Shown here piece by piece: positions 25,075 through 35,400 of a DNA stretch of 64,000 nt. Made by a program: the position numbers and the translations under genes. Below the pieces are notes generated by a model that was not told where the DNA came from, made no database searches, and saw nothing but the letters and a program-made list of their open reading frames with translations. The DNA lies in the NCBI RefSeq assembly GCF_004210375.1, contig NC_134834.1:138355009-138419008 (forward strand), written 5' to 3'. This DNA is from Tachypleus tridentatus (taxonomy: Eukaryota; Arthropoda; Merostomata; Xiphosura; Limulidae). The first letter of the stretch is position 1; the number at the start of each line of letters is the position of its first letter.

Positions 25075-27967
25075 ATACTTTTCCTACACCAAAAATGCAT
25101 TTTCCTCTCGATGTAGATTTCAGAACGTGGTGAGGGACGTCCCAGAGAAGGTTCAGTTTACCTCCTCTGGGATCTAGACGTCCACCCACGTGTTTGTTGT
25201 GCATGGTGACCCGTGAAGGGGAGGAAAGGATCCTTGTGATTGAGGGGTCCAACCCTAACACACCAATTTGGCCTTGAATTTCTGTAGATGGGTGGCCTTG
25301 GGGTGGCCTCCCTTGGATCAGTCGGCTGGTTCACTTGGGCTAGGGTCAATCAACTACCAGTGTTGAATGTTTCCAACAGGTGTTGTGGACATTATATCTG
25401 ATGCTCGAATTTGGGTTTATTGCTCACAAAACCCTGGCGTTGTTGTAGTGTCATTTTTTGGCATTGTAGTACGTCTTTCTTTAGGGCTCCATGGTAGATG
25501 GAGTCAGTGGGGACTGAAATATTTTTTTATGGATCCCCCCAAAAACATTCCATAGGAAAAAAACACATCTTGAAGATTTTTAGCAGCAATCTTCAACATT
25601 TGTATCACCTGTTGTACCTCATTTTCTTATCATACATTCTCTTTTAGACAAACGTTTAGGGCAAATGTCTCCCTTTTTCATTCAGAAGGGACTAGAGTGA
25701 TTTGCTGGCTCTCTATGTTCAGTAAAGAAGCTTTGCTCTGATGACATATTGGTGAAAATATCCACATCTCAACACAGTTAACTTCTCTTGCATTTAAAGG
25801 CGATTGGAGATATACTTATTGAGGTTATGCCTTATGCTACTTTGAATTCTTCACAAGGAGTTATTGTTGAGAAGGATTTGAAGAACATCCCCGAGGCAAA
25901 GATTCTCACTGGTTTCTCCACCCAAGGAGTTTCTGCAGTGAGGCGTATTTCCACTCACAAAGATGGAATTATGGTGCCAACCAATGTCCTCATTTTGATA
26001 TTTACATCACTGCATCCACCTGCCACCATCAAGGCAGATTATCTTAATTGCAAGGTATGGTAAGGACCACAATACCTATGAGTGTGAAACGGACCATCAT
26101 TGCATCAAATGCAATGGCTCTCACCTGTCCTAATTTTGTTCTTGCCCTAAATGGTTGGAGGAAAAAGAGGTCAAACTTTTGAAAACGATTCAAAACATCA
26201 CTTCGTCCCAGAGATATGATGCTGCATTTCATTCCACTACTACAGTTGGAGTGCAGACGGATCTCAAACCAAATGAAAAGTCTTTTGTCCCCCATGGTTA
26301 AACTAGTTGATTAATCAATGTCAACACCAATCTCTGTCCCTAACATACATTCCAGCAAATCCCGAGATCCACTTCCTTTGGTATAGGATTTCCTCGGGTA
26401 CATCTTCTTCTTCCACCTCAAGATGCAAAACAATCATTCGTTCACGTTCTTAGCCGCTGAAATCCTCTTCCAATAATAAAGACCTGTCCAACTGATTCAA
26501 GGCAGGATTTATGGAGGTCGACAAACCTCCCTCGACTAAAGACAATAAAACAAGAGACGTGATCGTAAACAGAAGGGTTCTCCACCCAATTTGCTTACAC
26601 GTAAATAAAAATGGGCCTGGCATGCCCAAGCGCGTAAGGCGTGCGACTCGTAATCCGAGGGTCGCGGGTTCGCGCCCGCGTCGCGCCAAACATGCTCGCC
26701 CTCCCAGCCGTGGGGGCGTTATAATGTAACGGTCAATCCCACTATTCGTTGGTAAAAGAGTAGCCCAAGAGTTGGCGGTGGGTGGTTATGACTAGCTGCC
26801 TTCCCTCTAGTCTTACACTACTAAATTAGGGATGCCTCGGTGCAGTGGGCTAAAACCTACTCACTTAAATACCTGTTGAAGAATCCGTAAGCGATTGCGG
26901 CCCTATGTTCCTTGATGGAATCTAATGGTGATAACTAACTAACTAAATAAATAAATAAAAATGGCTACCCTGATATAATGGAACTGTCAAGGTTTACATT
27001 CTAATCTGAATAACATCAAAGCACTGATTGCTTCCTACTATCTTGTATATCTTTCCTTACAGGAAACATTTCCGAAATCTGCCGATATAGTCACCTTTCA
27101 TCAGTTTTCTTTGTACAGAAATGACAGGCGATTTCATAGAGGAGTGCATGGAGGGATGGCATTGTTGGTTGATCAGCATGTGCTTACCCTGTTTTTGCCA
27201 CTCGACACAACCCTGAAGACCGTCGCCATCCGTGTTTCCTTGGGTCGTACCATCACTGTTTGTCCTCTATACCTGTCGCCTGGAGAGACCTATGATCAAT
27301 CAGACCTTGATGATCTCATTAAACAGTTGCCGTCTCCACTTTTAATTCAGGAGAAGTTTAATGGACATCATACCCTCTGGGGAAATGCTGATATTGATGG
27401 GAGAGGTCACTCCGTAGAGCGCAAGCTCTCTGATCACAACCTTTCTTTTCTTCAATAGTGATTCTTATACTTATTTTCATGCACCTAGTCAGTCCTTTAC
27501 TGCTATTGATCTCTCAATTCGCTCTCCTTTACTATTCTCCCACTTTTCATGAAGGTTTGACAACCCACGAGGCAGTGATTGTTTCCTATACTTTTGAGAA
27601 AGACTGGCCATGGCCATTGCCACCCGACCCGTATGCATCGGTGGAAGCTGGATCAAGCAAACTGGCCCTCTTTCACTGCTCTCGCAGTACTTGATCCTGT
27701 CATTGTCTGTAAGCCATCAATAGACAACTGTGTGGCAGAAGTAACTGACTGTATTATGCAGACAGCTGCTCAATATATTCCTGAAACCTCGACCATGTTC
27801 TCGCCGATATTCAAACCTGACTAGCCCATTTTTTTTTAACATCTACTTTTATCCAGTTTTTTCTGGATACCAGGCCATGTTGGTATTCGCTGAAACGGGC
27901 TCACCAACACCACAGCTAAATCTGTCTGCTGTTGCACTATTACTGCTGTGTCTGTTCCATATGTGAA
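25075..27967 (+). mobile_element. Non-LTR retrotransposon (LINE) with gag, AP-endonuclease and RNase H, internally deleted
   Basis: Order on +: 5' region (25075-25780); ORF1 at 25790-26320 with KILTGFSTQGVSAVRRIS and NVLILIFTSLHPPATIKADY, then two CCHC knuckle remnants (YECETDHHCIKCNGSH). ORF2 starts near 26960 with WNCQGLHSNLNNIKAL. AP-endonuclease pieces include KFNGHHTLWGNADIDGRG and, at about 27590, DWPWPLPPDPY. At 27855-27960 is IPGHVGIR and DTAAK-like sequence from an RNase H domain. The reverse transcriptase is absent, so there is an internal deletion. ORF1 plus endonuclease plus RNase H fits the Jockey/I group. A SINE is inserted just before ORF2. Many stops. Confidence 0.75.
26614..26951 (+). 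mobile_element. Family A SINE with a different 3' tail, nested in the LINE
   Basis: The head and first body half are typical of family A: GGCCTGGCATGCCCAAGCG, B box GGGTTCGCGCCCGCG, and AGCCCAAGAGTTGGCGGTGG up to CTAAATTAGGGA. After this it switches to an unrelated tail of about 110 bp (TGCCTCGGTGCAGTGGGC to GTGATAACTAACTAAC) ending in AAATAAATAAAT. TAAATAAAAATGG occurs on both sides (26602 and 26952) as the target-site duplication. The whole chimera therefore moved as one unit. Confidence 0.82.
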
Positions 27968-27974
27968 CTGTAGT

Positions 27975-28508
27975 CCTGTATTTTAGGGGATGTTGCAGTA
28001 TATGCTAGGTTATTAATTAGTATAGGTATTAAGGCGTTCCTTTATATTAGTTTAATTTTAGTTTCAGTTGTTACATAAGTAGGAATTCTTTGATCTTGCG
28101 TTTGTTTATGTTTGTTTCCCTACGTAGTGTCTGGGTGTTTTCCATAGTTATGTTGTGCTTATTTGATTTGCAATGTTCAAAAACGTGTGAGGGTGTTCTT
28201 TGAATCTGGTTTCCATTTTTCTACTTGTTTTTCCAATATAGAAATCGTGGCAGTTGTTGCATTGTCAGCCTAGTTTTTACCTATTATGGACTTTAGTTTT
28301 GTACCTGTGTTTTGAATAAATTTGGTTTACTGGAATGTTGTGTTTTTTTTTCCAAATTTTGGTTATTTTTTCGCTGATATCGGAAATGTATGGTATGTAG
28401 CTATGTAAAGTTTTGTAATTTATTATTGTTTGTTGTTCATCTAGGTGTGTGTGTGTGTGTGTGCAATTTTTCAAAGGGTTTTGGAGGAAATTTATGAAGT
28501 GTTGTTCC
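27975..28508 (-). mobile_element. Penelope-like element, minus-strand half of a head-to-head pair
   Basis: The minus-strand frame (28277-28510) reads FINFLQNPLKN, THTHLDEQQ, ISDISEKITKIWKKKHNIPV and NQIYSKHRYKTKVHN. This is colinear with the Penelope copy at 56.6-56.8 kb, from FININKLPPQTVENI to TKLRSI. Further left come the decayed GIY-YIG and the TAAGTAGGA and AATTAGTATAGGT blocks shared with 53.8 kb. The (GT)n at 28445-28462 lies inside it. Confidence 0.75.
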
Positions 28509-28640
28509 ACATTCCCTGGGACTCAACACATGAAACAAAACAAAAACTCAACATATTAAGAAACCAAATAAACACAGCCACAAAATTATGCTTTCCTGAT
28601 AAAATTTACGATGAAATCAACACTTCAACAAGATTACATC
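28509..28640 (+). mobile_element. Penelope-like element, plus-strand half of a head-to-head pair
   Basis: CATTCCCTGGGACTCAACA and AAAACTCAACATATTAAGAA match the plus-strand Penelope copy at 56.44-56.53 kb (CATTCCTTGGGACTCAGCA and AAAACTCAACGTACTAAGAA). Orientation flips at about 28508 with no spacer. Confidence 0.75.
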
Positions 28641-29199
28641 TGAATGGCTTTAAAATGTTTCTTAAGATTAATTTGATTAGTTTGTTTCATCGATTCCCGT
28701 TGCAATTTACCCATTTTGATTGGGAGCCCTTATTCTTTCGTGTAGACATTGGTTTTCAGCAATGAGGTGTTGAATTCGAGCGAAGCAATCAACATAAGTG
28801 CTTGCACAAGTTGAACTTATCAGTTCCATATTGCTGTAGGGTGTTGATCCTTGTATAGATCTTAATGCCCGTTTCTTGGGCTGAAAGTGAATATAGTACG
28901 ATCCTCATTCTATCCTTGCATGGATGTCTGTACTCCATAGAGAAGGTTTATGATGTAGTTGACTTCCTGATCTAGCTGTGACTTAACTACTCTACACCTT
29001 GCAATTTTTGCACTGGTGTTTAACGAATTCCTATGCATAAGTGGTGAGGTTACCCAACTGATCTCCAGATCTATTTCTCATATGGTCAGGGGTATTCTTC
29101 AGATGCTTTCGAGGGTGCTTTTATTGTTCCCTTGTACTTGTCCCATCACTTTCTCAATCTTGAATTCTAACTAATCTTGTGATAGGAGATAAGTACTTT
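28641..29199. other. Unassigned DNA
   Basis: Possibly the continuation of a retroelement, but no motif is recognised. Confidence 0.4.
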
Positions 29200-29256
29200 A
29201 TCAGAAGTTATAACTTTACATCACATTTTCAGTGAAGTAAAGTTATAACTTCTGAT
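29200..29256. repeat. Perfect 20-bp hairpin
   Basis: ATCAGAAGTTATAACTTTAC (29200-29219) and its exact reverse complement (29237-29256) are separated by 17 nt. No U-run or coding context, so it is probably the end of a short inverted-repeat element. Confidence 0.7.
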
Positions 29257-29624
29257 ATGACAAACTTTGAAGTGAAGGTTTGAAGGAGGAGGGGGAGAGG
29301 GAACCACATGCATCATGTGAGTGTGTGTTTTGCACAATGATACGCATGAAAGACACGTTGGAATCTTTCAATTACAACAGGGGGAGCAGAAGGCATGTGT
29401 AAAGAAACATCGCCTATAGATGGCAGCATTGAACAAAATAGCTAATACTGTAAGTAGACGAAATGAAAATGCATTTTGGTTGGTTGATGCGGTATTTCAT
29501 GACGCAAAGCAACTAGGTTATCTGCGCCAAACATTCGGTAAAAAGTTAAAGTAAGACTATTAAAATTCATAAAAAATGAAGGAAAAACAAGGCAAAGTTT
29601 AATTTTTGAATTAAAAACGTAAAC

Positions 29625-29791
29625 GCTAGCCGTCCCTAATTTAGCAGTGGGCTACTCTTTTACCAACGAATAGTTCGATTGATCGTACCATTATAACGAT
29701 CCCACGGCTGAAAGGGCGAGTATGTTTGGTGAGAATCTGCGACCGTCAGATTACGAGTCACACGCCTTAACACATTTGGCCATGCCGGGCC
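29625..29791 (-). mobile_element. tRNA-Thr-like SINE (family A), copy 8, internally deleted
   Basis: Antisense copy with GCTAGCCGTCCCTAATTTAG joined directly to GTGGGCTACTCTTTTACCAA, so about 60 bp of the body is missing. The tRNA-like head is complete to GGCCATGCCGGGCC. Confidence 0.85.
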
Positions 29792-29872
29792 TTTACATCT
29801 AGTCTACAGCAGTAAGAGAAAAAACTACAGTAATACAAGTTGTAAAGGACTTTCTCTCGCATACCTGTAATT

Positions 29873-30145
29873 ATCATAACTCGCCAGAAAGACTAACAGG
29901 TAAGTTAAAAAACCATCGTTAGTCACCTGAAGTTGGCTTTTCCACTCCTGGTCTCGAGTTATTTGATGTTATGACCATTTTCAGAAAGTAAAGTAATAAA
30001 AGTTTTAAAAGACTTGTAGCAAAAATTTTAATAATAACTCGCCAGGATGACTAATAGGTAGCTTAAACAACAGCGTTAGTCATCTGAAGTTGACCTTTCC
30101 AGTCATTGTTTCGAGTTATTGACGTTATGGCCATATTCTAATTTC
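29873..30145. repeat. Two-unit direct repeat upstream of HBS1L
   Basis: Units at about 29876-29990 and 30046-30140 share AACTCGCCAG, TAGTCA(C/T)CTGAAGTTG, CGAGTTATT and GACGTTATGGCCAT-like blocks, about 170 bp apart. This is probably two partial copies of a short retroelement. It lies within 1 kb of the HBS1L start. Confidence 0.55.
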
Positions 30146-30777
30146 AAATCCAACTAGATGGACTTTGATTCTTAAAATGGAATCACATTAAAAAGTTTAA
30201 TGTATAAATTAAAAAACTTAAATAGCATTACGCAATTTACGTTTTCGTTTAATTTAAGTTGAAAGCTGCACTGTGGGCTACATGCATAATTCAGGTATCC
30301 TGAAAATAACAGAGATGAGTGGGACTTAGAAACAGAAAAACCTGGCGTTAGAATTTTAGAAAACCTTTTCACGATAGGAAGTAAATTAAAGATAATTTCT
30401 GTGTTAACTCATATTCAAATAAACAAGTTCGTTAAAGTTTATTTTTTGTTTTTATTCAATGTTTTCTTAGTACACTTTTTCCATAATGTCTGAAAATGAT
30501 ATATAAATATATTAATATATAATTTTTAAATGCATTATTGGTTTACGAAATTTTTGAGTATTACATTATTCTAAAACCAAATTCAAATATTTTGTTACTA
30601 CTAAATTATTTTAGCAATGATAATTATAATTTCTGTTCATGACGTATAGAAATATGGATATTATTATTATTATTATAGAGCGTAAGGTATTAGCAGATGT
30701 CGCTGTTGGAACACGCAATAAATTTTAGCAATATGGAAGATAGCAGGTCTTGCTTGTGTGTTATAAATAATAATAGT
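30146..30777. other. Sequence immediately upstream of HBS1L
   Basis: AT-rich, with a short (ATT)n at about 30660. The HBS1L promoter should lie here, but no GC-rich or CpG-rich block or clear core motif is visible. Confidence 0.4.
30762..30769 (+). promoter_or_regulatory. Possible TATA-like box upstream of HBS1L
   Basis: TATAAATA lies about 80 bp before the HBS1L ATG. In DNA this AT-rich such a match is weak evidence, and ribosome-rescue genes usually have TATA-less promoters. Listed only as a candidate. Confidence 0.15.
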
Positions 30778-30848
30778 TAATAACATGATTAAAATGTTAC
30801 ACTTTATTTTATGTTTGTGCTAATTTTCGTATTTGCCAGTTAGTAAGA

Positions 30849-30891
30849 ATGTCACGTCATCGTAACGTTCGTTCTATGAATTATGATGAAG
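30849..30891 (+). CDS. HBS1L: HBS1L coding exon 1 (start codon, residues 1-14)
   Basis: First coding exon of the HBS1-like translational GTPase, which with Pelota recognises stalled ribosomes and promotes subunit splitting in the cytoplasm. The 43 nt encode MSRHRNVRSMNYDE plus one base of the next codon. This matches the vertebrate HBS1L start (M-A-R-H-R-N-V-R-G-Y-N-Y-D-E) in length and at most positions, which fixes the ATG. The exon ends at a GT donor (AAG/GTATTT) in phase 1, which joins in frame to exon 2. A CAG about 10 bp before the ATG could be a splice acceptor, so a non-coding 5' exon is possible. The exon lies in the first unit of a 160-bp tandem duplication. Confidence is high because the downstream exons continue the same protein. 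Confidence 0.88.
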
Positions 30892-31008
30892 GTATTTTGT
30901 TTCCTGTATTACAGAATTAAATCAAATTTAAAATAGTAATTATATGATTTAAATGCTACACTTTTTATTAATGTCTTTGTCAATTTTCATGTTTGCCAGC
31001 TTTTAAAA

Positions 31009-31051
31009 ACGTCAGATCTTAATAACATTTGTTCTATGAATTATGATAAAG
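31009..31051 (+). pseudogene. Decayed tandem copy of HBS1L exon 1
   Basis: This stretch lies exactly 160 bp downstream of exon 1 and aligns with it base for base without indels. It reads TSDLNNICSMNYDK in the same frame, keeps the GT donor and the following sequence, but has ACG where exon 1 has ATG. The similarity extends over the whole 160-bp unit, including the upstream CCAG and the downstream TATTTTGTTTCCT. It is a tandem duplication of the exon with its flanks. An in-frame internal ATG (codon 10) remains, so an alternative first exon cannot be excluded, but decay is more likely. Confidence 0.75.
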
Positions 31052-31227
31052 GTATTTTGTTTCCTTTATTACAGAATGAAATTAAATTTAAAACAACGTT
31101 AAAATTAACAAAATAAAACATTAACTTCAACACTTCAAATTCCAGGTCACGTTAATTTATTATTATTATTATTATTTAGCATTTAAGAGTGTTAGCTGTA
31201 ATTGCTTTTTATCTACAGTCTAATCTA

Positions 31228-31463
31228 CAGGGTGGCCCGTAAGTCCCTACCCATCCATATATCTTGTATATCCAGTGTATCTGTGTGCTGTCCCTCATTC
31301 TCGTTGCATAATATTATGCGATGGCATGTTATGAGACATTTTCCTCAACGTAGCAGGGGTTATTATTCCAAATGCCATGGTAACAGCTGCCTTCAACTCA
31401 TCATTAGTATTATAACATTGTTTATAATAACATATGGATGGTAGGGACTTACAGGCCACCCTG
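31228..31463. mobile_element. MITE of 236 bp, TA-flanked, in HBS1L intron 1
   Basis: Inverted termini CAGGGTGGCCCGTAAGTCCC at the left and, read in reverse, CAGGGTGGCCTGTAAGTCCC at the right. They are followed by TACC and ATCCATAT, with TA on both sides (31226-27 and 31464-65). Terminal identity is high, so this copy is relatively young. The open frame over it is coincidental or a remnant of the parent transposase end. Confidence 0.9.
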
Positions 31464-32475
31464 TAGACCTGTAATTATATGTTAAAATTAAGTTTTAATC
31501 TATTACATGAATCTTATTGTGTGCTTTGTTTTTAAGTCCAGTCCATTTCAAGTTTGATATTTTTCATATACGCTTTATAATGAACTGGCAGGTATTTCTT
31601 ATGAAATATTTAATATTGATATAAAGAAGCTTAAATCTTTTGAAGTTAGATAACTTGTTTTGGGTGCATGATTTTTGTATATACAGACTGACAGCAGTAA
31701 TGTACTTTTCATTTTATTGGGTTCTTCCTCAACTTCAGGGATTTTCTTTCAGGTGGACTGTGAAAAGGTTACATAATTATGGAAACAAAATAGCAGGTTC
31801 TTTGCTATTTGTTTTCTCGTGTGCTGTGACAGTAATCTGTGATATTCTTTGTTGAGTTCTCTTGGTAACACTTTATGAACCAACTTTTTCTTGCCTTTTT
31901 TTCTTTACTCCTCTGATGGGCATCTTATAGCACTTCCTCTTCTTCCACAATGAAGTTCCTTTTGTTATAATCTTTTACATTACTCTCATCTGAGATGGGA
32001 GTGTTGTCCCATGAACTTCATGTGTTGTGTTACTCTTTTATTTTTCAGTGGGTAGTTTCCCATAAGGCATTGCCCTTCTCTTTTTGCCACTTTTTTAGGC
32101 ACTGAACAGAAATAGCATTTTTATCATATACAGAACATGTGCAAACTATGTGTCTGATTACTACCTTAGTCGCACTAAATCTCATTGTCAATACAAACTG
32201 TTGGGTGCAAATGCTGAATTGGTATTGTAAATTTTCTAACCATCCCTATAACACATTGACTAATTTTTGCCTTCTTTTTCTTATATTTCCATCTTGGCAA
32301 AGAATGTGGCCTTCCATAAGTGTTGCCCTTTATTGAGTGTCATGTTCCATGGGTTTTTTCCATTCTAATGAGTTTTTTTTTGTTTATTTTTGCTGGTCCA
32401 TCAACTACAGCAGTATAGTGTTCTAACTTTGTCATATAGAGAAGTGAGTGGATTGTTTTGGAAAGTAACATTTTA
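31464..32475. other. Unassigned intronic DNA
   Basis: No family was recognised between the small element and the DIRS element. Confidence 0.4.
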
Positions 32476-35400
32476 CTTGCCTGAAAATATATTTCTGATA
32501 GATACTTACCTTTGTACACACTTTCTTCTCCTTCCCTTTTTCTGGTGTACATTGTCCTTGCCTTGTGTAAGAATAAAGTTAATTTTAAGTGCAAGTGTTC
32601 ATGGGGATCTACAGCACATGAAGAGTGTGTCCCCCTCCTATTAATAGAAGGCTACTTCTGCATCATGGACCAATGCAGTTCACTTCAAAACATGTGATTT
32701 AGATGGGAGATAGTTCAAGGCTATTGGGATGCATAAAATGTCAGTGGCATGTGCACACTAAGTGGTTACTTAGTATAGATAGATAAGTATATCAAATATA
32801 TTTTCAGGTAATGCAAATGTTAATTTTAGTAATAAAAGTGATCAAGTAGGCTTCAAGTCATATAATTAATTCAGTTGGAGTATAATCTAACAACTTCAAA
32901 GCTTATAACTTTATTTCTAGTAATGTGATATATATGAAAACAATAAAGATAAAATTATTAAATATTGTGAGCAAAATTAAATACTTAATTGTATTTAGAA
33001 AATAAATCTAAATTTTTCAAATGTTTAAATGTGTTCAAAATTTTATTTAAAGTTTATACTTGTGTGCGAAAATCACTTTTATTCTATAACAAGCCTATGT
33101 TATAAGAGCTGTAGGTGTCTTAGACAATATTAACTTTGAAGAAAACAAATTTCTAAAATCTGGACAAATTGTAGAATGCCTGAAAATAGTGTGTTACATT
33201 TTACTACAGCAATGTTTGATTGATGTTCTTATTTTTGTATTCACTTAGAAATCAGTTGTTGGCTGAGATTGTAATGATTGCTATAGACTCCATTACTGTT
33301 GACTCCAGAAAATTTGAAAAAAGTTTTAATAATTATTAATAGCCCAATGAAATAAAACACTGATGTTTATTTTTGATACTGTACAAAAGTTAAAGTATGT
33401 ATAGCTGTTTTCTGCAGACAACATCCAATCTCTCGTTCACAGAGATGGAGCCTTGTCTGAGTTCTGGTGTTTCTTCTTCTGTTAGCTCAGAGACTGAGCT
33501 TGTGGGGAATCAGGAGTGATCTGGTGAGAGTTTAAATTCTATTTTTTTTACCCCTTACTTTGCTCAGACGGCTAATAATGAGCCTGAAATGCTACTAGGA
33601 CATCAAGTTTGTAATGTCTTGAACATTTCAGCTGTGGCTTATGACTCTTTTGTTGGGGGAAAATCATTTGACTAATTATCTAGTCTTTCTTCCTTTGCCA
33701 GATATTGCTGTGCATGCTGGGAGATTTGCTGATCAATTGAGAGAGGGGATTGCCTTGCCTGTCTTCCTTGTTTGTTGTATTAGCATGCCTTAGCTTTCCA
33801 TTTCTTGAAGGATCCATATATAGATTTTTAGAGGTTAGATCATCTTCTTCTTTATAGTTGTGGGCTTTATGCCACTATTATTCTTAATCTAACTCAGTTT
33901 TTCTGGATTCAACTATCCATTACAGCAATTTTGCTTCTTCTTTTTTTTTAACTTCTTTGCAACTATTATCTGATACCTATCACAGATCTCCTGCTGAAAT
34001 TTCAGAAAATTTTACTCATTTATTCACTTCTACATTTTGGTAAGATTATCAGCTTCTGCTGTTTTCGTAGTCTTTTTGCTTTATGGCATTTGAGTTCCTT
34101 ATTCAGCATTTAGAGATCTTAGAGAAGCCCTTTCTCTCAGACATTTGATATATGCAAGTATTGCAGATTCCATGGAACCTTGGGTAGATGTGGCCTATCT
34201 CTGCTCTTCTGTTTTGATACTGGCCTCTCTCCTTTCTCATTCTTCTATTAGTTTGAGTTTCCAAATCTCCTGCATTGGCTCCATATTCTGTTAAGTCACA
34301 AAAGAGATTTTTCCCTTATCAGTCATCATCCTCCAATCACATGGAGTACTGAAAACAGCATCAGTGACTAACTTAAAGGGTCCAGTTCTGTGGGAGCTCG
34401 ACTCAGAAGGTTCACATTTGAATGGTAGATGTTTGCCAGTGGGTTATTCAGGTTTTCATGTGGAGGTTAGTCCTTCATTTCACATTTTCTTCTCCATTTT
34501 CTACCATACTGTTTCCTTTCCCTTCTTGAAGGATCGTCTTAGCTACAGTTGTCAGACACCAGCCATTGAGGTTATTCAGCTCAAAAAGGCCATAGTGTTT
34601 ATCGATGAGGGTTTTTATTCTTGTTTGTTTGAAGTAACAGAGAAGACGGGTGATGGTAACCTGTCATTTACTTTTTCCCATCTTGGTTGTTTCCTACAGC
34701 CTCTTTGGTTTACCATCAAGCCATTTCTTTCCCTCCAGTGGCACTTTGCACCCAGTCTGTGGATGACAAATTTCAGTGTCACAGATGTCTACCTTAATAT
34801 TCTGATTGAGAAGTCTTTATATTGGTATTTTCATTTTGTGCTCTGTCATTGGACTTTGCATTAGCTCCATATGTCTTTTGCTAGATAGTCAGATCTTTTT
34901 CACATCATCTTTGCTCAGTGGTCATTCCCACCATTATATGGACAATTGGCTTCTTTTTGCTACTTTTCACTACTTGACAGAGTTTCACATTCAAGATATT
35001 CAAAGTGGTGAGCACTTTATCATCAAAATGAAGAAGTATCTACTTACCCTCATACTGTACCTCATCCATTTAGTATGATTTTTTAATGTCTCATCAGAGC
35101 CCATCTTTATTGCCTAGGCCTTTAGGATATGGGTACTTTTAATACAGTAATCTAATTCTCCATCAGTGTATATGGTTCTATCTCTTTTGGGGATCTGGGT
35201 ATTCTTGGAATCACTCATTTCTTTGGGTCAGGTCCATAAGAGTTCCTTCAGATGCTTCCCTCCAGAGGTGAGGATCTTGTGTAGAGGAAATAAAATTCAA
35301 GGGCCTCTGGACAGAAGAGGTATCTTCTCTTCATATCAGTCTTTTAGAGCTTCTAGAAGCTCAATGAGCCATGTCTCAGGCCATCAGATAGTTGTGGTTG

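Larger units (their letters stand above)
30778..31100 (+). repeat. 160-bp tandem duplication around HBS1L exon 1
   Basis: Two head-to-tail units, about 30778-30940 and 30941-31100, share the order ATGATT, TTACAC/CTACAC, an AT-rich stretch, GCCAG, the exon and GGTATTTTGTTTCCT. The offset is a constant 160 bp through the exon. The first unit carries the functional-looking exon 1 and the second the decayed copy. Confidence 0.8.

Noticed and set aside
34364..34864. 166-codon open frame, the longest in the window, considered as a host gene
   Set aside because: EEGFYSCLF-like and VTEKTGD motifs identify it as the start of a DIRS reverse transcriptase, with later motifs shifted out of frame.
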